Part shown: positions 10,703-23,753 of the stretch, one piece after another
Layout of the letters: every line of letters starts with the position of its first letter
Position numbering within the stretch: position 1 is the first letter of the stretch
Assembly: GCA_018873225.1 (NCBI GenBank)
Contig: JAEILZ010000007.1
Span: 3,906,001-3,970,000, forward strand
Length of the DNA: 64,000 bases
From: [Phialemoniopsis] sp. UDSM-2020
Lineage: Eukaryota > Ascomycota > Sordariomycetes > Thyridiales > Thyridiaceae
Direction of reading: 5' to 3'
Notes under the pieces: model-generated
Databases searched by the model: none
Seen by the model: the letters and a program-made list of their open reading frames with translations, nothing else
Told to the model about the DNA's origin: nothing
Made by a program: the position numbers and the translations under genes

Positions 10703-12785
10703 ATGGCTGGCGCAAAAGGCAACATTTTTGCGGTCAACAAGACCTTGCTCAAGAAGACCGTACCCAGAGTAAGCATCAATCTCGTGTCAGCCCAATAGTA
10801 TGACACCACGATGCTAACAGTCCTCCTAGGCATGGCTAGCAATCATCGTCTTCAACTTCGGTGCCCTCCTTTTCGGCTTCGACACCGCCATGTTCGGCGC
10901 CCTCCAGGTGACTCCGTCATGGCTGGGAACCTTTGGCACCAAGAACGCCAAGGGGGCGTACGACATCACTGCGCTCCAACAGTCGCTCCTCAACTCTGTT
11001 CCCTGGATCGGCAAGATTGGCGGCGTCCTGCTTGCCGAGCCCATCAATGATCGCTTTGGTTACAAGACATCCATGGTTGTCGCCTGCGCCATACAAGTTA
11101 TCGGCGTGATCGTCGAGAGTGAGCATGCCCAGCCATAACCACGTGAGCCTCACAGTACTAATTTCTTGCTAGTGGTTGGCACGAATTGGGGTGTGTTCTG
11201 CGCTGGTCGAACGATTGTCTACGCTGCCGTTGGCTGTAAGTCACAGGCACTCTGCTTTCCTCGCTGTGTAGATGGTCGAGCTCTGACAATCACGAAATAG
11301 ATATCGAGAACGTCGTGCCCCTGTATATTGGCGAGATTGTGTATAGCCAGTCTCGAGGCTTCTTCATTGCTTGCTATTCGCTGGTCCTCGCGGCCGGCCA
11401 GATCTGGGCCAACGGCGCCATCCAGGGCATTTCGACCGATAAGACCAAGGCGGGATGGCTCATCACTTGTGGACAGCAGTTGATCCCAGTCATTCTCATT
11501 CTCGCAGGTGTACGTACTCCATCGTGCTGGGCATGATCATCCCTCATCTTTCCATTCTGCATCATGTTGCTCTGCTCCCACCGCTTGATCTGATGCTGAG
11601 ACTTCTGCCCATTTGTAGATCAAATGGTGCCCGAGTTCCCCTCGATGGCTGCTGCAGAAAGGCAGACACGACGAAGCCTTGCGCGAGCTTGCAAGCGTCC
11701 GTACTGCCGAGGACAATCAGTCTGGATGGGTCGAGATGGAGATTCTTAGCATCCAGGAGGCCATCGAGGCCGAGAAAGAAGTCGTTGAGAACAGCTGGCT
11801 GGACCTGTTCAAGGGGACGAACCTTCGCCGTACCTGGGTAAGCTTCCCATACATTGTCCTACACAAAGAACTCAGGGGGGGTCAGATCTGTGCTAACCAG
11901 CTGGACATCTACAGATTGCCTCTTTGTCTTTCATTGCGAACCAATGGACTGGGAACCAATTTGTGACAGCCTATGCCCCAACGCTCTACGTCCTTCTCGG
12001 TCTCAAGTCCCAGGCTTTCACTTACACAATCATCAAGTCGGTCATCTCCCTTGTTGCCGTTCTGGCGGCGATGGTAATCGTGGACAAATTCGGTCGTCGC
12101 TTTATCATCATCTTCGGCTGCTTGATGCAATGCATCTTCCTTTACGTCCTTGCAGGTATGGGCATGGCCAAGAACCCAAGCACGGCCGAGTTGAACACGA
12201 TGGTTGCGTCTATCCAGGTAAGCCACCCATGCCACCCCATGAAAATCAAACACTCACAGACGTAGCTCTTTATCTTCTTCTGCCGTGGGTCTGTTAATGC
12301 CATGGCATTCTTGATTGCCGCCGAGGTCTCTTCTTTGACTCTCAGAAAGAAGAGTAAGTCTCCACTCATGCTTCAGCGCCCGTCTCGAGATGATCTCTCG
12401 TACTAAACTGTCTACAGCTATGGCGATCGGTTGCGCCGTTGATGTCGTCGCGGCATTTGTGGTCACCTTCGTCACTCCCTACCTCATCAAGCCCGAGTAC
12501 GCCAACCTCTCGTCCAAAGTCGGGTTCATCTTCGCTGGCTTCACAACCATCTACATGATCTGGGCCATCTTCTTCCTTCCCGAGCTCAAGAACAGGTCTC
12601 TGGAGGAGGTCGATGAGTTGTTCAACGCAAAGCTGTGGGCATGGCAATTCTCCAAGTACGAGACCAAGAGTCTGGCAGGTCGGGTGGCACAGCATGAAGA
12701 GGGCACCGAGAGCAAGGCACAGGCACTTCAAGAGGAGGTTGAGGTTCCTCCTGTTGAGGGACATGGCGACAAGCGTACTGTCTAG
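10703..12785 (+). CDS. MFS sugar transporter
   Basis: Eight exons (10703-10768, 10830-11118, 11173-11235, 11301-11509, 11619-11837, 11915-12217, 12266-12353, 12418-12785) give 534 residues with about 12 hydrophobic segments. Sugar-porter landmarks are LLFGFDTAMFGA in TM1, the NDRFGYK loop, PLYIGEI, SPRWLLQKGR, VDKFGRR, and PELKNRSLEEVDELF, a variant of the usual PETKG..LEE motif. The C-terminal tail is acidic and Lys/Glu-rich. It should import a hexose or related sugar across the plasma membrane. It lies divergent to the sulfatase and just before a polyol dehydrogenase/SDR pair, so the imported sugar may feed those enzymes. Exact substrate not predictable. Confidence 0.9.
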
Positions 12786-13185
12786 AGGAATCGTGCGAAA
12801 TAGCAGCAGAGTGTTCTCGCTTCATGCTCTGTTCGCCAGCATGGCATCTAGCATTGATGCGAACCAGCAGACTCTCGTAAACATATATCTAGCTAAATTG
12901 AGTTGAGGATCACTCTACTCACTTGGAAATGCAAATCCGTTGATCGGAGTCGGTGCTTGGTCTTATGAGCGTTTACCCGACTTCACTAATGCACACAACA
13001 ATGGAGGCGAAACGTAGTTCCCCAAAAGCGTCCGCGGGGCGTCTGGTCAGGTCATGCGTCGTCAGTTAGAGTCATGGAGCACACAAGTCCATCCCCGGCT
13101 ATGTAGAACCTGGCACACTGAAATTGCCAATTGCCGATTGCCGTGGCCAATGCTGCAACCTATCAGATTAACCCACTGACTAAAG
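12786..13185. other. convergent spacer with a CAATTGCCG copy
   Basis: This 400 bp lies between the ends of the transporter and the polyol dehydrogenase. It contains a dense run of ATTGCC words at 13121-13143, including CAATTGCCG. Confidence 0.4.
13128..13136 (+). promoter_or_regulatory. CAATTGCCG motif, copy 1
   Basis: One of four exact copies of this 9-mer found between 13.1 and 15.9 kb. It sits inside a local run of three ATTGCC units. Its place in a convergent spacer makes a promoter role less obvious than for the other copies. Confidence 0.3.
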
Positions 13186-14488
13186 CTACAAGAGCGCTTT
13201 ATTGACGCTGAATGAACTCGTGTCGGTATCCTTCGACATCACGACCACCTTTAGAACAAGCTTCCCAGCGTCGTCGCTCTTTCGACAAGCCATGGCAAAT
13301 GCATCCTCTACGGACTCGAGTCCCTTGAAACTGTGCGAGACCAGACTCTTGAAGTCTGGGCCATCTGACTGAGTCATAGATAGCACCTCGATGGCGGTAG
13401 GATAAGCATTCGCGTAACGGAAGACTCCGCAAAGATCGACCTCTCGCAACGCAGCAGCCGATATGGGTAGGGTTTGTATAGGGGATCCCATGCCGAGTAT
13501 CATGACCTTGCCACCGGGACGCGTTGCCTGCAAGCCATGTTAGCGAAAAGCGTCAAGCAGCAAAGACAGTCGGGGTGACTTACATAGATAGCTGCCTGAA
13601 GACACGAGGGCACGCCAGTGCACTCAAAGACTGCATCGAATTCGTGAATGGCCTTGCCCGATGCATCTTCAACGCTGCCATACTTTGCGGCACTCTCCCT
13701 CGCTATCCGAAGCTCGTCATCGATGTCTTTCCCTCTTGCCGTGCCAGCCAAGACACTCTTGTCTGCGAACCGATGCGCCACCGCAAAGTCCACGCGTCCA
13801 GCATCGACGTCGGTGATCACAACAGTACCCGCACCGTTGACCTTGCACATGGCTGCGACCAACAGACCGACAGCACCGGCACCAAGAACAAGAACTGAAG
13901 AGCCCTTCTGCAGAGCCGCCCTGTTTGTAGCATGCGTCGCCACGCTCAGGGGCTCGATGAGCGCGCCCAGGCTAGGTTGCATGTCGGACGGCAGCCGGTG
14001 GCACCACCGCGCGGGGTGGTTGATCCGGTCCTGCAGCGTACCCTGCGCGTGAGGATACGCCTTGGCGGAGCTGCGGAACTTCATCTCTTTGCAGATGTTG
14101 TATCTTCCCTCGTCACAGCGCGGACATGCCTGGCAGGGCACTCCGACCTCGAGTGCCACCGCATCGCCAACAGACAGGTTCTTGACGTCGTGCCCGACGG
14201 CTGTCACCACGCCGACAGACTCGTGGCCCAAAGTCAATGGCTCGCGGACTAGGATATCGCCGTTACGATAGTGTGTGTAGTAGTGCAGGTCAGAACCGCA
14301 GATGCCGGTGGCTTGGACAGCGACCTGTACTTCGTGCGCTTCGGGTGGGCTCAACGGGCGTGATTCCTGAAAGAACGTCAATGCCTAATAACGAGAGCCA
14401 CGAGGTCGTAGAGACCTACAAGTTTGAGTTCCTTGAGCCCGTACAGGACGGAGGCCTGTGTGGTAGTAGGCATTTCGACTGCAGACAT
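13186..14488 (-). CDS. zinc-dependent polyol/alcohol dehydrogenase (sorbitol/xylitol/L-arabinitol dehydrogenase-like)
   Basis: Three exons (complement of 13186-13527, 13584-14366, 14420-14488) give 397 residues. ATG 14488 yields MSAVEMPTTTQASVLYG. The GroES-like domain holds the catalytic zinc ligands in GICGSDLHYY and LGHES. The structural zinc loop PCQACPRCDEGRYNIC has four cysteines. The Rossmann motif VLGAGAVGLL is followed by TDVDAGRV, whose acidic end to strand 2 suggests NAD rather than NADP. Family members oxidise sugar alcohols (xylitol, sorbitol, L-arabinitol) to ketoses. It is divergent from an SDR that shares the 318 bp promoter. Substrate within the polyol family cannot be fixed from sequence alone. 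Confidence 0.88.
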
Positions 14489-14806
14489 GGCGTTAAGGTT
14501 GAGCAGAGTATGTGAGTCAATGCTCGTGACCAAAAGAGGACAAAAATACGGGACAGAAGACACTTGCCTCCCTTATGCAATATACACAGATGACAAAAGT
14601 GTCGAGAAATTTCATTTGAAGCTGTAGGAATGACGGAGCGACATCGTCGGGCAATTGCCGGGCGGCCCATTAGCCGGCGTGTAGGTACCGATTTGCGGAG
14701 GCCATACGAGACCGTCAGGTCCTTCGTATTTCATACGACTCGGTAGACCACATCCTTTACACTTATTCTTGCACTGTTGGTGATTAAACAAAGTAATCAC
14801 GAGAAG
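14489..14806. promoter_or_regulatory. divergent promoter of polyol dehydrogenase and SDR
   Basis: This 318 bp shared promoter includes a perfect 10-bp palindrome GGCAATTGCC at 14650-14659, extended to CAATTGCCG, and followed by several CCGG elements. Confidence 0.5.
14652..14660 (+). promoter_or_regulatory. CAATTGCCG motif, copy 2
   Basis: It lies roughly midway in the divergent promoter, 155 bp before the SDR start. Together with the flanking GG it forms a palindrome, as expected for a dimeric regulator site. Confidence 0.4.
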
Positions 14807-15664
14807 ATGTCCTTGCCAAAACTCTTCGACCTTCAAGGGAAGACAGCTCTCGTCACGGGCGGCACGAGGGGTATCGGACAGGCCATGTGTTTGGCTTTGG
14901 CAGAAGCTGGTGCAGACATTCTCTTAGTACAGGTATGCCAAAGGAGCAAAAGGGTCAAATTCATGCCGATTGCATCTACGGTCTTGACTAACTATACGGA
15001 ATAGCGAGACAGCTCCGTCACCTCGTCTACGCAAACATCGGTCGAGGCACTCGGTAGGAAGTGCTGCATCTACCAGGCAGACCTCACGCAACGAGAATCC
15101 ATCGCACAGCTCGTCCCACAAATCACAAAAGATGGCCACCGCATCGACATCCTCATTAACTGCGCCGGCATTCAACGCCGACACCCGGCGCACGAGTTCC
15201 CCGACTCAGACTGGGACTCGGTGCTGCAGGTGAACCTCAACGCCGTCTTCACTCTGTGCCGCGACGTCGGCGCCCACATGCTGGCGCAGGAGCCCGATGC
15301 GTCAGGCCGTCGGGGCAGCATCATCAACGTCGCCAGCCTGCTGAGCTTCCAGGGTGGGATCACGGTGCCGGCCTACGCGGCGAGCAAGGGGGGCGTCGCG
15401 CAGCTGACCAAGGCGCTGAGCAACGAGTGGGCCGGCAAGGGCGTCGCCGTCAACGCCATCGCGCCGGGCTACATCGCTACGGAGATGAACACGGCGCTGA
15501 TAGAGGACCAGGACCGGGCCGGGAGCATCCTTGCGCGCATCCCGGCGGGGAGATGGGGCCGGCCTGAGGACTTCATGGGTCCTGCGCTGTTCCTGGCCAG
15601 CCAGGCGAGCGGGTATGTTAGTGGTGAGATACTTGTGGTGGACGGTGGGTGGATGGGCAGATAG
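14807..15664 (+). CDS. short-chain dehydrogenase (2-deoxy-D-gluconate 3-dehydrogenase / gluconate 5-dehydrogenase-like)
   Basis: Two exons (14807-14932, 15005-15664) give 261 residues. It starts [19 protein letters not shown], with TRGIGQ in the cofactor loop and NCAGIQ after strand 4. The catalytic Ser is in INVASLLSF and the YxxxK pair in YAASKGG. The end, [17 protein letters not shown], is typical of KduD/gluconate-5-dehydrogenase-like SDRs, as is the length. It should reduce or oxidise a keto-sugar or sugar acid with NAD(P). The divergent arrangement with a polyol dehydrogenase suggests two redox steps of one sugar pathway. The second half is strikingly GC-rich compared with the start. 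Confidence 0.88.
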
Positions 15665-15775
15665 AGGACCGGGCCTTGCCTGCTCATGAACGTAATAGAA
15701 CGGTACTGTGACTCTTGCATTTCTTGTGATTTGAAAGGTACATGCAGTTCGGTTGGGGCAGTTCCACGTTAAAGT

Positions 15776-15784
15776 CAATTGCCG
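15776..15784 (+). promoter_or_regulatory. CAATTGCCG motif, copy 3
   Basis: It lies 165 bp upstream of the Zn2Cys6 regulator start and is followed by GCCGATAGCCGGCC, a cluster of CGG/CCG triplets of the kind Zn2Cys6 proteins bind. Confidence 0.4.
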
Positions 15785-15928
15785 GGCATACGCCGATAGC
15801 CGGCCCTAGAAATTAGTAGGTATCTAGCTCCAATCCTCGGCGAACGGGCATCGGAGGCGCGATCCATCTTCCCCACGCATGTTCATATACCGAGTTTTCG
15901 GCCCATCGCTGAGTGATTGTCTGTCTTG

Positions 15929-15937
15929 CAATTGCCG
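15929..15937 (+). promoter_or_regulatory. CAATTGCCG motif, copy 4
   Basis: It ends 11 bp before the regulator start codon, a position that could allow autoregulation or could be in the leader. Confidence 0.35.
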
Positions 15938-15948
15938 ATCACCAAAAC

Positions 15949-18512
15949 ATGGGACCAAACCACAGAGACAGGCGAGTGTCCCGAGCATGTGTCGCGTGTC
16001 GGCAGAGAAAGACGAGATGCGATCTGTGAGTAGTGTCTGAATAATCTGAGTTGCCGCGGGGTCCTAACATGACTTGTTTGACAGGGATACGCATGGACAG
16101 CGCGGCCAGCCACCGTGCCGGAGATGTTTTGAAGCCGAGGAAGAATGTGTCCTGGCCACGTCGAGGCGTGGCGGCCGTCGGGTCAGGGGCGTGCTGTCTT
16201 CCTCCCAGACGGCGGATAGCAGTGCACAGTCAACGCCTAGACAAGGTGCAACTCGTGCGTCGGCTCAACATCTCGCGGCCGGGTATCGCGCCAATGAGAT
16301 TCAAGTCAGACCGGCAAACGAAGTTGCTTCTGTAGAGCTGGGAGACTGGTCTTTTCCGGAACCCACCACAGAATGGCGTACGGGGCCGGCCAAGGCGCAT
16401 GATAACGACGCTGAGCTGGGCGAAAGCTCACATGAGCTTGAAGGCCACATTACATCAACTGACCTCCTGAACCCGTCAGACGCTCTCGACCTCCTGGCGC
16501 AAGTGGCTGACCTTGATCCGGGAGGGCGTGAAGGGCAAACACTGAGCCGAGACCCAGGGAACCGTGCTCCTTTCCTGGGACATGGCAGTGCTTCAACATC
16601 CTACTATCCTCCTATAGCGGATGGATCAGTAACTCTACAAGATATTTCAGTATTGCTCAGACAGTCAGTTGCAACCCATCACAGCGCTTACGAGAGCCCT
16701 TGCTAATTACTACCTATCGCTATATCAGCTACCATGAGAGCTTCCACCCTTACTTCCCCATAGCCCACAAGAACATCTTTGACGGTGGTGATATTTCACA
16801 ATGGGTCAACAAGGAGGAGCACTTGTTGACGGCCGTCTTGACCGTTGCCTCCAAGGACGACAAGCGGTGGGCTCGTGCTCACGAGGCTTGCTCCCGGCAT
16901 ATGGAGAGTCTGATCTCGAAGCTCATATATACCGGCTCCAGTAACGTCGGGGCTGTGGAGAGCCTACTGATCCTGGCGGAGTGGGCGCCGCAGCCTCCTC
17001 AAGAAAATGCAGTCATAGGATGTGGTAAGGAGGACCAGGGTGCGTGGATGTTGGTTGGTGTGGCTATCCGGCTGGGCTACTTGCAAAGACTCGAGCAGAC
17101 CGGTCTGTTTCCTGGAAAGACTCCTCAGTCTGATCTCTTCAGCCGACAGCGTATAGCCTGGGTAGGCAAGTATCTCGCATCTCCTCCTACACACTTATCA
17201 CCTACTGACAAGAGTGTCAAGCTTGCTATATGAGCGATCGCCAAGTGTCAATCCGGCTCGGCAAGGGATTCTGGTCCCGAGGCCCGGGCCCTTCGACCAA
17301 CTTTGGCGCCGCCGACTTTCCGTCTTTACAGGCACAAAAGATTGGATCGGATGACCTGGCATTGTTGTTCCAGGCACATCTCGAGTTGACACAGCTCTTC
17401 AACAATGCGCACGACATACTATACTCGTCGACAAGCCATCGAGAGCAGCTCTACATTGGTGGCGAGTATGTTCGGTATATTGTGAGTTTCACTGGGAGAC
17501 TGCTTTCCACGTCTTTGGGCTCACTATTTGCCAGGATGATTTTACCTCGTCGTTACGAAGATGGAAGCTGTCATGGTCAAGTTTCAGCTGTAAGTCGCTA
17601 TGGCTCAAGGGCTCAACAATAACAGGAAGTCTAACATGTTGATACCAGCTACGCCGCACGTAAAGGCCTCTCTGATGCTGTCGTATGACTATCTCCGTCT
17701 GTACATCAACGCGTTCGCATTTCAAGCGAACTTGAACAGAGCCATGGCGAGAGGGCGGCAGGGAACGGGTGATGCAGCGCCTATCGCAGGACCGTTGTTC
17801 TCAGACATTGCTGCAGCACCAGATGCTCGCTTCATCTACGAGTCGATCGATGCGGCCAATTCGTTGCTTAGCACGCTCAACAGCTTCATCGACCCGGTCA
17901 AGGGTCTGAGGTACATGCCGCTAAAGTACTATCTATACGTCATATACGCTGCAGTGTTCCTGTTCAAGGTAGGACTGGCTAGCCTGTACCCAGGTCTGTG
18001 AGACTGAGGCGCTAACAGGATCCCAGGCACGTCTGGCGGGGGCCATCAATGCATCGGAGACGACGGGGATCCGGCGAGCCATCCAGGGAACTATTGCCCG
18101 CCTGCTCAAAACATCGGATGACCCGCAGAGTCTCGGCCATCGCTATGCCAGATCTCTCCGATTGCTGTGGCGGAAACCAGTAGGCAAGCGGCAGAAGAAG
18201 GACGCGCAAGCGCCGGAAGCCGGTCAGAATGCGCCGGCAGTCCCCGCAGGGGTGGCCGAGACGGAGATGGCTGCTCTGGGAGAAGGCCAATTGGACCCGA
18301 GGCCAGCGGAGTTGGATAATCTCAATGGGTTCTCGTGGAGGGACCTGGGGTCACTGGGTCAATACATTGCCAACGACACGACGCTCAGCATGACGGACGG
18401 CGCTTTCACCAGCCCGGACTTTGATTCGGAGCCGGGCAGCGCCGGGTTTGACAGCTGGGCGGTCGAGTTCTGGCACGGGGACATATGGCCTGGGAATGAC
18501 GTGTACTTCTAG
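15949..18512 (+). CDS. Zn2Cys6 fungal-specific transcription factor
   Basis: Seven exons (15949-16025, 16085-16663, 16729-17161, 17215-17481, 17535-17589, 17649-17968, 18027-18512) give 738 residues. The zinc cluster CVAC-x6-C-x11-CRRC-x6-C spans the first intron near residues 14-46, followed by a basic SRRGGRRVRG. The central fungal_trans domain has FHPYFPIAHK, LLILAEWAPQPP, WMLVGVAIRLGYLQRL and YMSDRQVSIRLGKGFWSRGP. The middle is reminiscent of Aro80-type activators, but I would not name it. The C-terminus is acidic and Gly/Asp-rich, as in an activation domain. It closes the sulfatase-transporter-dehydrogenase island and has two CAATTGCCG words upstream, so it is the natural candidate regulator of the island (inference). 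Confidence 0.88.
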
Positions 18513-19810
18513 TGTACTGGAAGGCGAGAAAAGACGGTTCGCGTTGAGAAGATATCTGGGTATTTGGCGCGCGGTGGATGGTGTGTAGAGTACGTGGGTG
18601 TGTGTGCCACGGGAACGGCGGCGGCGCCTGTAGAGGTGGACGGGTGGATAATTGGATGATAAAGAAGGCAAAAGAGCCTATGGCAGATGTGGAATTCGTC
18701 TACCGATTATGCAATCCCGCGACCATTTCTTGCAATTGGGGGCTGTCAATTGAACTCTCCACGTTTGGGCCGCAGGATTTGGCGTTTCTTGGACCTCATC
18801 GATCCGTCGTAACCTTGGAACATGAACCCACTCTGGCATCTTATTCTCTCAAACCAACCCAACCTTCCTGCTCACTCGACTGTGGAGGGAGGCTATTATT
18901 TAGGGTCGAAAAAGATAGCACAGAAAGAAGACCATCTGGGTGTGGGATTCGAGTGAGCCAGAAAGGGAGGCCTACAAATTCTCTTGCGCTCCCCTCCCAT
19001 ACCCTTCCCTCCCTCCCCTTGACTTGATCTAATTAAATACCCGAATTTCGCCCATCTTGTCGCGTTCTTATCACTAGGCGCGTGACCCTCTTCCAATGTT
19101 CTTTGGTGTTGACATCACCACGCAAAGACTTGCTGGACTTCAATTCTTACCTTCCCCGCCCTCTTTTTGGAGAAGCATTCGATCCTGCTTGTCTCCCTCC
19201 TCCGCTGTCAATCAGTCCTGCCCTGCCGGACCGGGGCCGTTGTTTTGTCTTACTCTCGAGTTTGAAGAAGCTCTTTCCTCCAAGACATTTCGAGATCCGG
19301 ACTGGGTCTTCTTCTCCTTGCCATATCTTCTCCTCTTCTACGCTTGGTAAGTTTTCTTGAACTCATCCGCCATCACTTGCATCACGTCGGGTTTTACTGT
19401 CTTTTTGGACTTCTCATTCTCCCTTTTTTGGACTGTCCGCATCAAACACAAGCATTCAAGTCGATTCCATTCTCTCCGTCCACCCCACATTGTTACCTCG
19501 CTTCTTGCCCAGCTTGCGTCAATTCGCGACGCTACTTTACGCGACATTGCATTACTCGGTACATCTTTTTTAGATGCTAAGGCCCCCGGAACGCACTCTA
19601 TTTGCACCTGAACTCCAGCTGCAGCTACGCTACAAGCTCCATCTCCAGCTACTGCAGCGCCCATCAGCCCCGCCCCAGGATCGGCTGGAATCCGCCTTTT
19701 AGAGCTATGGACTGGGGCATTCTTTTGCACGCACCGGCCCTTCTCCTCCCCTCCCCTCCCCTTCCTCTTCCCTTTTCTTCTTCGTCCAGCCTTCCCATGG
19801 GCCCAAAACG
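18513..19810. other. intergenic and long pyrimidine-rich leader of SGF29
   Basis: 1.3 kb without a supported protein gene. From about 19000 the plus strand is rich in CT runs, typical of a long fungal 5' leader. A GTAAGT-like donor at 19346 could begin a leader intron, but the acceptor is uncertain. Confidence 0.4.
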
Positions 19811-21577
19811 ATGGCTGACAAGAAGACCGACAAGCAATTGAAGCATCTTAAGAGTGACTTCGGCAACTACTGGCACGTTAGCCCCGGCCTGCGACGCAAC
19901 GACTCGAGGGACTCGGTCTCAAGTAGCGATAGGAGCGCCGACGTCACCCCTGCGCCCGGCGCCGCCTCTCCGCCCCCGGGGAGGTCGTCCTCTGCCAGAC
20001 ACAAGCACAGCCGCAGCCACGGTAGCCACGGCAGCCAGGCCCAGACCCAGTCTCGGGGCCAACAGCAGCACCAGTCGCAGCACCGGCGCAACAACAGCAG
20101 CGCCGACAAGACCCGGTCGTCCAACGCCGCCCGCGGCAGCAACGAGAGCCCTGCACCATCGCCCATCCGCTCTTCGGTGACGAGCAACCCGCGACGGCAC
20201 AAGAACTCGGTAGAGCCGTCGCCATCCCGCCAAGAGCCAGCAGCAGCAGCATCGACCTCTGCAGCCGCTTCTGCATCGACCTCTGCACCAGACTCCTCGG
20301 CCGAGACACCAGCGCAGCCGACCGAGGAAGACACCGCCGCAGACGAAACCCAAGCCGACGACGAACCCTCGCTAGTCAGCGAGGACCCGCACGAGGAAAT
20401 CAAGCCATCGAAAGCATCACCACCTCCCCAAAAGACTCCCCCGCCCAAAGCCAGCATGTCACAACGCGGGCGCAGCCAGCGAGGGCCCAATCGCAATAGC
20501 GGCGTGACAGAGGAGCAGAACCTATGGCAGACCATCCAGGAAAGCGCGCGCACCATCGTCGACGACCTCAACGCCGACAACGACAACCTGCGCTCGCTCA
20601 TCGCGCAGGACGAGTACATGGCCAAGAACAAGGACACGATGGAGGTCGAGGACGAGGAGAAGAAGTACGAGGCCAAGTTCAGGGAAGGCGTCAAGGCCAA
20701 CGAGAACCTCCAGGAGTACCTGAGGAACACCATCGAGAAAATACAGATCCTATCGGCGCTACAAAAGGCTAAAGAACAGAAGGAGGCCGAGTCGAGGGGC
20801 ACGCTGGCCGGGTCGCGCTCGGGCAGCGCGCTGCTCTCGGGCTCGGGCGGTAGGAGCAGCAGCAGAGCGGGCACGCGCGAAAGAGGGGAGAAGGGCGCCT
20901 CCGACAAGAAGGAGGACAAGGACCCCTCGTCGCTCTACGACTTTGACGGCGCCGGCGACTCGCCCGTACCGTCTCCCATTGGCGGCCACACGCGCAAGCT
21001 CGGCGGCAGCGGCGGTGCCGGCGGATCGGGAGAAGGAAAAGGAGGTCCCGCGAGCGACCGCTCGGGCAACAGGGACAGCGTGCCCCCGCGCGGCGGCGAC
21101 CGCGACACGCCCGCCAAGGCAGACAGCGTGGAACCCCAGCTGCCCGGCAGCGCGATCCAGCGGTCGCGGGTCAACTTCATCAAGGGCCAGGACGTCGCGT
21201 TCAAGCCCAAGGCGGCCAACTCGACCGAGAGCTCGGACTGGTACCTGGGCAAGGTGCAGCAGGTGCTGGGCGAGGGCAAGTCGCGGCGGTACAAGGTCAA
21301 GGACGAGGACCCGGACGTGCCGCCGGAGCAGCGGCAGGAGTACCGCACGAGCGCGAGCAGCATGATACCCATCCCGGGCCCCGGGCAGGAGCTGTCGGAG
21401 CTGGACAAGGGCAAGACGGTGCTGGCGCTGTACCCGGACAGCACGACGTTTTACAAGGCCGAGGTCATGGGCTCGGACAAGGAGACGGGCAAGGTCAATC
21501 TACGGTTCGAGGGGGAGGAGAACTCGGGGACGCTGCAGGTGGTGGAGAGGCGGTTTGTTGTCGAGTACAGGAACTAG
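19811..21577 (+). CDS. SGF29: SAGA-associated factor 29 homologue (tandem Tudor)
   Basis: A single uninterrupted ORF of 588 residues. The SGF29 C-terminal domain (about residues 450-588) contains VNFIKGQDVAFKPK, DWYLGKVQQVLGEG, YKVKDEDPD, and ALYPDSTTFYKAEV. These form the tandem Tudor fold that reads H3K4me2/3 for the SAGA acetyltransferase module. A helical segment near residues 235-320 (EEQNLWQTIQESARTIVDDL onward) corresponds to the usual coiled-coil N-terminus. The first 230 residues are Ser/Pro/Gln-rich low complexity with a charged KKTDKQLKHLKSDFGNYWHV start. The protein is about twice the length of yeast Sgf29. An internal Met at MSQRGRSQRG is an alternative start. It acts in the nucleus. 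Confidence 0.88.
   Translation: MADKKTDKQLKHLKSDFGNYWHVSPGLRRNDSRDSVSSSDRSADVTPAPGAASPPPGRSSSARHKHSRSHGSHGSQAQTQSRGQQQHQSQHRRNNSSADKTRSSNAARGSNESPAPSPIRSSVTSNPRRHKNSVEPSPSRQEPAAAASTSAAASASTSAPDSSAETPAQPTEEDTAADETQADDEPSLVSEDPHEEIKPSKASPPPQKTPPPKASMSQRGRSQRGPNRNSGVTEEQNLWQTIQESARTIVDDLNADNDNLRSLIAQDEYMAKNKDTMEVEDEEKKYEAKFREGVKANENLQEYLRNTIEKIQILSALQKAKEQKEAESRGTLAGSRSGSALLSGSGGRSSSRAGTRERGEKGASDKKEDKDPSSLYDFDGAGDSPVPSPIGGHTRKLGGSGGAGGSGEGKGGPASDRSGNRDSVPPRGGDRDTPAKADSVEPQLPGSAIQRSRVNFIKGQDVAFKPKAANSTESSDWYLGKVQQVLGEGKSRRYKVKDEDPDVPPEQRQEYRTSASSMIPIPGPGQELSELDKGKTVLALYPDSTTFYKAEVMGSDKETGKVNLRFEGEENSGTLQVVERRFVVEYRN

Positions 21578-23753
<2,176 letters not shown>

Noticed and set aside
19867..20919. 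350-residue minus-strand ORF opposite SGF29
   Set aside because: Ser/Leu-rich mirror of the low-complexity part of SGF29, without domain or splice signals.
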